From Bugulina stolonifera (lineage: Eukaryota; Bryozoa; Gymnolaemata; Cheilostomatida; Bugulidae), in assembly GCA_935421135.1 (NCBI GenBank), contig OW285194.1, positions 4,552,876 through 4,616,875 on the forward strand: a stretch of DNA of 64,000 bases. Direction: 5' to 3'. Every line of letters begins with the position of its first letter. Positions within the stretch are counted from its first letter, which is position 1. The position numbers and the translations under genes are program-made. This document shows positions 56,080 through 64,000 of this stretch, piece by piece. The notes below the pieces were generated by a model, which searched no databases, was not told the DNA's origin, and saw nothing but the letters and a program-made list of their open reading frames with translations.

Positions 56080-56992
56080 AACCACCTCAGTTCAAAGTTA
56101 AACTGTTTTCTTACATGATTCCAAGTACTTGGCTGCTCGCATATAAATTTTCTTGCAATAAAAATAATTACAACATAAACATTTATTCTATTAACAGTTA
56201 AATTGCTACATATCCTAAGCACACATATATAAAATAAATACAGTTTAATTCTTTTATTCGGCACTGTCATTGGTGTTGCATAATAATTGTGAGGACATAG
56301 GCTAGTTCCAGAAACAACTGGTGCAGAGGTCAGTGGCCTCCATGTCATAGTTGAATTCCCATCTACATTGTATGTCATAATCTCTACCACTCAAATCTGT
56401 AATGCCAATTCAGGTGAACAACAAATACCATGAATGATTAAGAAGTTAAGGTAATATTTTGTGAGTCATTATGGGTACAAAATTTTGGTTTGCTAATTTT
56501 GGAATCAGCAATGAGCACAATCAGTTAAATACAGTTGGGGCAATGGGCGACGTGGCCAGCAAAACAACTCGTATAAAATATTTATTTCGTTTGTTATACA
56601 TGTGCAATGTACGTACAGTAGCATGGTAACTACATGTGCTATTGAAAGCCAGTCATTAGAAGAGTACATTCCAGTGTTCAAATTGTGGTTATACGGGAGT
56701 ATGCAGTGTGCACCCACCTCAATTTTTAGTGGTTATACAGCCAGCAGGCGTGTGCCCTCATTTTAATAGCCATGGACTTGAGTTTAAATCTCACCAGAGC
56801 ATAGTTTTTTTCATTTTAGTGATTCACTAATTCCTTAGCTACTATAAGATTAAGTGGATAGCTATACAATACTAATCTGTAAGATTACCTGCACCTTGTA
56901 CCCACCTCATTTGTTCCACTTCGAACACTGGTACTTTCTCATACCGTATGCTGTCCTGATTAGATTCAACTGAAAAATGAATGTATCAGTAT
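56080..56992. other. intergenic or intron sequence
   Basis: Nothing supported. Confidence 0.4.
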
Positions 56993-57789
56993 TGTAATGG
57001 TTTTTGGTATTTTGTCCAGTCGTCCTTGGACGACTACCGACCCAAAACTGAAGTGCCTATGGGTGGTGCTAGGCCTTCTCATTACATGAAGGATCGAGCG
57101 GTCTCAGTAGTCCAAGTACTACCAGAGACGACCCATCTGGTCCCAAGTCTAGCCTTCAGACTATACTATGAAAGAGAGTGATCCGACCTAGTAGGCGGTT
57201 CGCTAAGCGAATGACCTGACAAAAGGAAGTGAAAGTCTCTGTATCAAGTATAGATGTGTCTTTGTTGAAAGCCAAGCAAAGACTGAGACAACGAATGATA
57301 AAACATGGTCCTTTATATAGCATAAGAACTTCCGCCCGACGTAGTGTCGGGAAAAGACGACATAGGGTCGTCCGGAAGTTGCGCAACAACATGGCCACCG
57401 GAAGCCCGACGGCCGACCCAAAATAGGTCGGGTTATACAAAATTGCTTATAATCATCCAATTCATGTACAAAATGAATATCAAGGGATTCTGAGAGGTCG
57501 GGCCTCTTTACATGGGTATAAAAGGTACCAAAAGACTCAGTAATTGCCATACATGAATGTACATTGGTATATAGTTAGGTAGAATTGATATAAACACATA
57601 GATACACGTATATAGACAGTAAATGAATGGTTTAGACATGCAATACAGTTGAGTATGAGTATACGAACAGCTGGGTATGAGAGTACGAGTGTTAGCTGAG
57701 TAGTGCTGTGGCAACTACTAGGCACTTAAGGTGCTATGGGGTTTTATCCGGGTAGCTGGAGTCGTATACAGATGTCCTGTACCATCACA
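56993..57789 (-). mobile_element. solo LTR, family A, minus orientation
   Basis: This 797-bp LTR is flanked by a perfect GTAT duplication (56,989-56,992 and 57,790-57,793). It starts TGTAATGG and ends CCATCACA on the plus strand. The core (57,000-57,560) is close to 2,661-3,230. Its outer part (57,560-57,780) differs from the other copies and makes it longer. Confidence 0.92.
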
Positions 57790-60215
57790 GTATATCAGTG
57801 TGTCTTCAAATGAAAACAATGGTGAAATATGATTCCCTCACTATATTCTTGGCACTTTAAAACACTTGTAACTTAATCAAAATTTTAAAACAGAAGGTCA
57901 GTTAAACTTGGTGGGTCAACTCGTTAATTTCCTAATTACTGGAAAACCTTTGGGTAAGCTTTACGCAAAAATACATCAATGTTCTTGATTATAAACAATA
58001 GATTAATATAATATTATACTTACGTTGTAGTTTACCATAAAAAATTTTTAAAAGCATCATGATAAATATTTCTTACCTTTTCAATCCAGATTAGCAGGAC
58101 AACAGTAAGTCTCTTCAGTCTAGTGAATAGCTAGTTTAATTTGGTAGATTTACTCTGATCCTGACATTGCTGTGTTACAGTTGTCTGTCTATCTAAACTA
58201 ACCTATAATGAATTTGGCAGACAACTCCAAATATTGCTCACTAGCATGATTTATGAAGAAGACAACTCCAAATTCATATACTTCCACTGCTAATGTTGTG
58301 TTACAATTACTGTGTAGCTCGGGTTGTTCACCAACATGATATGGTTGACAAAATGTGAACATTTAATAATCAATCACCAAATTATCAAACATATCTCGTT
58401 GTGTCACAACATTGTGTATTAATAGAGAGTCAAGGTGGCTCTATACATTCCATGTTCTGTAGTAGAGAGCGGGCAACTCCTGTTATTGTTCGTTAGTCCA
58501 TCAGCCTGTAAAGTATAAATAATGTTGGAGATTGACTTTTGGGTAGTGAAGTTATTAAAAATCATAGCTAATGAGATTACAATACTGGTCTAACAGGTAC
58601 TCTCTCTAATCACCTGTCCCTCCTAATCAGTAGTAACATAAACTACATCTAGAGGAGAAATAGGTCTCTAGTATGGGTGTAAAGAGAACAGTACCCAGTG
58701 AATTGCTGATCAGCTGTTTAGTTGAGGTTAGAGTTGGGTCACTAGGAGTTCAGGTAAACAATTAGGTGCCATAATAGAATGTCAGCAGGTATTTAGGATG
58801 GGGATGAACAGCACCAGGTACATCTGCTTATAGACCGCACATGCTGAAACCAGTTACAAGTGGCCACTACATTGTACGCATTCTCTCATAGTCTTAGATC
58901 TTGTACGCATTCTCTCATAGCCTTAGATCTATGGTGGTCGTTAATGCAATTGTATTGGGGTGTCGCAATGCATAGTGGAAAGACCTAAAGTTGTAAGGAA
59001 GAACTCAGGCTATGTCATGACATTGTACCTACATGAAGGTCACAGCATGGCATAGACTTAGAGTAGATGGTTTATGTGGTATGGCTCACCATGACCAGAC
59101 TAAAAGAATGAATGCTGGTAGGCAGATATAGCTGGAGATCTTACTGTAAGGATTGAAGGGTGACTAAATACAACATTACCGTCCCCTCTTTGTAATGGCA
59201 CATAGACACTGAACCAAAGGCTATAATGCTGTTGCTGAGTAGGTTGAAAAGATTGGTGAAATCTGGAATGTAGACTGTGTACTGAAGTATATTACTTCTT
59301 GAGCAGTAAAAGTTAGATTCAGAATACAATAGTGATAGATAAACACACAAAATCCTACTACATTGTATATTCTGTTATTCTGTCTACAACTGCACCATAA
59401 AGTAGGTGTGCAGAAGTTTGTTAGGTGCACCTAACTCGCAGAAGTGGAGAAATTTGAGATAGCCTTTGCGCTTCGCCAAAACTGAGCAACATAGGCTGTC
59501 ACCACTATGGCACCTAACTGACTGTATAATAGGTATATGGCTAGCAGATCTTGCAATGATTTCCCTTGGTATAATTAGTCAAGCACTGAGATACAAGTTA
59601 GAACCTGTAGATTGTACGTGAGCACTGTTCAAGGTGGATACACTACCAATTGAAGGAGCACCCTGTTAGCTGCACTAGTGGAGAAATTAACATAGCATTA
59701 GTTCTTTGTTTGCGGTTGGGGTTTGAGGTAAGGGTGGTCAATCAAATATAGAGAAGACAACTTCTCCTGCTTCAGTTTTGGCAAAGAACAAAGGCTATCT
59801 CAAATTTCTTCACTTCTGCACCTAACTCGGAGCACCACGCCACACCATCTGGGTATAGGGGACTCTTGGAATGCCTGCTTTAGCATTTACATGACTGCAC
59901 TTACAATGTACATGTAGAACAAAAACTAAATTTCTGAAATAACAAGACCCTAGCCAGCCAATAGCCTATCTATTGAAACTTTTGCTTGTGAAACTAGCAA
60001 TAAAGTGAAGGTACACACTTGGTGACCGTATGGACAGGAAGAAAGAGGCAGGTACACACCATATACTGCTGTGTACCTGCACCCACACTCCTAACACTTT
60101 ACATGTACATGAATTTAGTGCATGCAATAGAGAGTAGAAGGAATAAAATATTATTTCTACTAATCTGTTGACTCATTGTGCTTTTACCTAATATGAAATC
60201 TTTCACCTATTGCAG
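57790..60215. other. intergenic sequence
   Basis: A 31-bp segment is duplicated in tandem near 58,875-58,930 (cgcattctctcatag then cttagatct). The inverted repeat at 59,424-59,836 is listed separately. No gene. Confidence 0.4.
59424..59836. mobile_element. candidate MITE: inverted repeat with about 62-bp arms
   Basis: The left arm (59,424-59,484, beginning ggtgcacctaactcgcagaa) is the reverse complement of the right arm (59,772-59,836) at about 85% identity. About 290 bp lie between the arms. No target duplication was identified. Confidence 0.6.
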
Positions 60216-60393
60216 AGAAGTAAACAGATGTATATTTGGTATGGGCATTGCTGTGGCACCAGATGTCATTCAAAACTACATCACAGTTCACAGTAAGATA
60301 CTGATTGAAACCCAGGCTAGCAGTGCTACACTGGAGCCCCGGCTAGAAACATACACTGCAATTGCCTCTAGACTGAAGGTGATAGAAGAATGA
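60216..60393 (+). CDS. possible exon, unknown protein
   Basis: The acceptor 'tcacctattgcag' precedes an open frame (NRCIFGMGIAVAPDVIQN, YITVHSKILIETQAS, LETYTAIASRLK). It ends at a possible donor (aag/gtgata, 60,378) or a TGA at 60,391. The peptide has a normal residue composition, unlike random AT-rich DNA, but there is no paralogue in the window. Confidence 0.35.
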
Positions 60394-63300
60394 TAGCTAT
60401 AACTTACCTACTCTGTAACTATCCATACATAGTTGACTCCTTGGCCAATATTCTCTTCTGTAAATGAAGGATCTCTTGCGTCAGCCAAAGTTGCCATGTA
60501 TGAGCAGGTGCTCTGTGGTGATGACGTGGTGACAAGTAGGAGCAAGTGACTATCTGCAGCTGTAGATGGCTGTGTAGTCAGTTGGTGTCAGTGAAGTGCC
60601 AGTAGTTATACTGGTAGTAGCTTACCTCTAATCTACACTAGGTGCTGTATAATGTATGATATACTAGATCTCTGTATGTACATGTAGTCAAATATATGCT
60701 GGCACTTCTAATAACTAATAAATATACAGCACATCTCTCTGTTTATATATGCAGCAGCTCTATTTGTAAATTATCTGTGATGATAATCTGTAGCCTGAGA
60801 CCTTAGCCTGAGTTATGCTAATATGGTGGAGGGTAGATGAGGAGTCCCTCAATGTGTGAGTCATCTATTAGGTAGTACTGCGGTACAGGAACAACTGGCT
60901 GACTTGAACAAAGGGCTGTATATACATAGTCATCATAATTAGGCACTATTAGGATACCAATGGGGGATGTAGAGGGTGATTGCTCATGGATGTGAGGTTC
61001 TTTCTCAGAATAATAATATTATGTGTGTAATAATATGACTACCTGGATATAGTACAATGCATATTTACCTGTGCATTTACCTGTACATGTACACGTATAT
61101 AAAATCGTATTATAATACTGCATGTTGGCCTATATGCAATAATATGACGTGTAGTATAGTAACATACAGTACAAAATGCCATTATATTGGCAGAACAGCG
61201 AGTGTATATACAGTAGATACTATTGAATTCTATGGTAATACATCCGTATTGCAGATGGGTGTGAATGTAAGTCCTAGGTAGGTAATATACAGAGTACAGG
61301 AATAGCACTGGTAGAAGTACGCGTAATAAAGATTGTGTTCTACTGTTCATATTATTATTATCAGAAGAAGTGCCTGTTAGATAGTACACACTAATTATTA
61401 CTTTACATCTCTGTAAAATACTAGGACCTGTATGCATGTTATACCTGCTATATCATTGTGTCATTGTGCGTGATGTTAATATTATGGACAGATAAATTAG
61501 AGGATAACTCCTTGTGTAGGCCTACATACTATAACTATATATTACATAGCATGTACTCTATTCTGTGTCTACTAAAATACTAACTAGAGTTGACTGATGG
61601 TTGATAATGTATCTGGTCAATCTCTAGTGTGAGAGTATACATTATTCATAGCCTACATGTTACCTAAGTTACAGTAAAGTATGTGCTCTACCAGACTGTG
61701 CATACATGCTGTGCTTTTGGATTTCCACAGGCTGTACAAAATAATATGTAATTCTACAATTAACATGTGCATGATTGTATTGTTACATGTATATGGGCAT
61801 TACCTAGGTCTGAATATACACTGTATGTACATACATTGTTACGTTCTTTGGCGGTTGACGTTGTATGATTTCAACGAAAATTGTCACATGACTCTGATGA
61901 CCTGGCAGCGTGTTCACCTCACCTCTCTTTAAAACACATATTTGAGTGACAGCAGAAGTTAGTTATGATAATTCTGACCAAGTGCGGGCTGACTCATACA
62001 TAGCAAGCTGACACTATATTATGAGTGTATACTCTATGGAATGATGTAAGATATATCAAGTGGTGATAACTACACAGGATGTAACGCTATACATAATATA
62101 GCACACTGGATATCTGATATTATAAACCTATTATAATAAATTAATTAGTATACAGAGAGTTGTTATATATGATGCACTTCCTGTAGGTCTACTTTGTGTG
62201 GACAGACAGACAGACACATCTATATGTACATTAAACTAGTACATGTGGTAAATATACATAATTATATATGTATCATATCTGCATAAGTATATGTATATGT
62301 AGCTGCTGTAACACATATTATGCCTTATATAAATTGTACAAGTCATGTATTGCAATCAGCTATCTTGCTGTTGTGTCTAGAAGGAGTCTTGGTTCCTCAG
62401 TACGACACCAGCCTATTTTATTCACCTTTTCACTCTTTATATATATACACTGTAGATGCAGTATCCACACTCATACAGGTATAATACTTGTATAAATATG
62501 TAGATAAAGTTTTACAACTTATAACACCTGTGTATTTGTTTCTATTACTCTTCATAGCTACCCAAATGTGAACTTGCATATGCATACCTCAAGTTTAGAA
62601 TTTTTTGCCAAACATCTGATTGCCTATCCTATCATTTGTAGTAAAAAATGTCCCATAAGTCCCGAAACAGTGACATAGTATCACATATTCTACACGTAGG
62701 TTTACACTTGTCATTGGCCCATTTTCAAGTTTGCAAATTTGAGTTCAATTCGATAAGAAGAAAGAATAATAATGTACATGCTAGTGTATTATTGTGTATG
62801 AATGTCGGCACAGCACACAAGCAAGCAAGGTGTAAATATGATATTATGATATTATGATGTACAGGTATTCGATTACATAACATTACATGTGATATAGTGA
62901 AAAGTTAGGAGCTAGGAGACCCTGAGAGAAAACTGATAACTAAAGATTGGGATCATAACTTCCTTGCAAGTCATCATTACATCCTGACCTGTGGCAGCAG
63001 GTGTCTGTCTTGTGCCTATCTCTAACACATGCATGTACTTGTAGCTGTGTGAATCATAGACATTATAGAATATAGACTTAGTAGCATAGTAGCGTTTTTT
63101 ATACATTTACACATGACGGATTGTATGTATTTCGATAATTGACAAAGGCTATGTACATGCAAGGAAGAGATATAAATTTGAATAATAAATACGGACAAAT
63201 GACCAATCTCTTGGCTTTACTATTTTGTCACATTTTCCTCATACATTTTCGCAAACAAAGCAATGGTGATTTTTTCTCAAACTATTTGTGAACTATGTGT

Positions 63301-63770
63301 CAGAGAAAACAAATACATGTGGAAGGCCAAAATGTATCTATATTCCACATTCCAAGTCTTGAATTTGCTAGCTGTGCTAATTGTATTTTTACATTTAACC
63401 TGAAATTTCTTAATGCCACAATAAGATTATACATGTACAAGGGAGAAGACTACTCTGTACTCTGGTCATGTTTGGGTCACGTAACAATGTACCACTTCTC
63501 TGTACACATCATATAAATATAGATACATAGAATATAGAAACTATGCTGTGACTGCACGCTGCTGTTTTTATATTTTCAAGAATAGATAACTCCTCTAGAT
63601 AATAATATTTCTAATGGGTATTCTAAACAGTTTCATTTTGTATGTTATAAAACCCTCAGAAAGGCTGGGCTAGTATATTAGTGAATGAATCGACTCAACC
63701 TACCCACTAAAGACTTTGGCCTGGCACTGTTAAGTTTATAATAGTACAATGCTGTATGAAAATGGGCACC
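60394..63770. other. AT-rich intergenic sequence
   Basis: Nothing supported on either strand. Confidence 0.4.
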
Positions 63771-64000
63771 AGTAGTATAGTCAGTGCAGATCTGCACAGA
63801 CACCCGGTCATTTCCGCGTCTTATTAGCCCTAGATCCAAAAACTCCCCGGGCGGACGACCACCCCACCCGTCCTCTCGCCCCCTCCCTTTCCCTAAACCT
63901 CACTCTATGTGCAAAGCCCTAGAACCTACCCCCCGATCGCGGGTGGGGTTTCAAAAACCTCATCGGCTGTTCCGTAGAACCCAGTCTAAAGAGCAAACCC
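63771..64000 (+). mobile_element. terminus of a second large AGTAGT-type element
   Basis: It begins AGTAGTATAGTCAGTGCA, identical for 18 bases to the end at 39,250, then continues GATCTGCACAGACACCC, close to the 38-bp micro-element. Composition jumps to GC-rich with C-rich tracts, as in the TIRs at 39.4 and 48.4 kb, although the sequence itself differs. The adjacent hexamer is GGCACC. The rest lies outside the window. Confidence 0.7.

Overview
The window is animal nuclear DNA from an intron-bearing, repeat-rich invertebrate. Coding sequence is split into short exons with GT-AG introns. Some exons carry signal peptides and C-type lectin-like folds, and most of the DNA is transposable elements of many classes. 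I suspect a marine invertebrate such as a sponge, but no marker here proves it. No bacterial-type gene, operon or CRISPR array is present.

Layout. (1) 0-28 kb, minus strand: two diverged copies of one secreted-protein gene of unknown function. Copy 1 (about 0.4-4.0 kb) shows a signal-peptide exon and two downstream exons. Copy 2 (about 11.6-27.9 kb) has the same exons plus further 3' exons. Its first intron has been swollen by a whole LTR retrotransposon (family B, 16,983-27,289), which itself holds a hAT-like element, a TTA-flanked MITE and a TTAA-flanked element. Solo LTRs, SINEs, a mariner remnant and an 11-bp minisatellite fill the rest. (2) 29.4-51.4 kb: a LINE whose reverse transcriptase is cut in two, with an 18.6-kb nest of insertions between the halves. 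The nest holds a young LTR element (family A, LTRs differing at 6 of 663 positions) with one very large gag-like ORF and no pol. It also holds a 9.5-kb terminal-inverted-repeat element. (3) 51-64 kb: mostly non-coding DNA with minisatellites, one C-type lectin-like exon and its decayed copy, a solo LTR, and at 63,771 the start of another element that runs out of the window.

The most interesting object is the 9,478-bp element at 39,250-48,727. It has 1.2-kb terminal inverted repeats beginning AGTAGT and a perfect 6-bp target duplication (CACGTG). These are Maverick/Polinton hallmarks, yet I find no DNA polymerase B, integrase, ATPase or protease. It carries instead two intact-looking spliced genes transcribed divergently from either side of a 1.8-kb minisatellite: an IkB-like ankyrin protein (334 aa, five exons) and a Ser/Thr-rich protein (525 aa, four exons). 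The second protein has an unusual multi-Cys/His module. The same module, with almost identical ligand spacing, lies near the C-terminus of the family A gag protein and, decayed, in family B. Two tiny relatives of the TIR element (109 bp and 38 bp, with 6-bp flanking duplications) and a further terminus at the window end indicate a mobile family.
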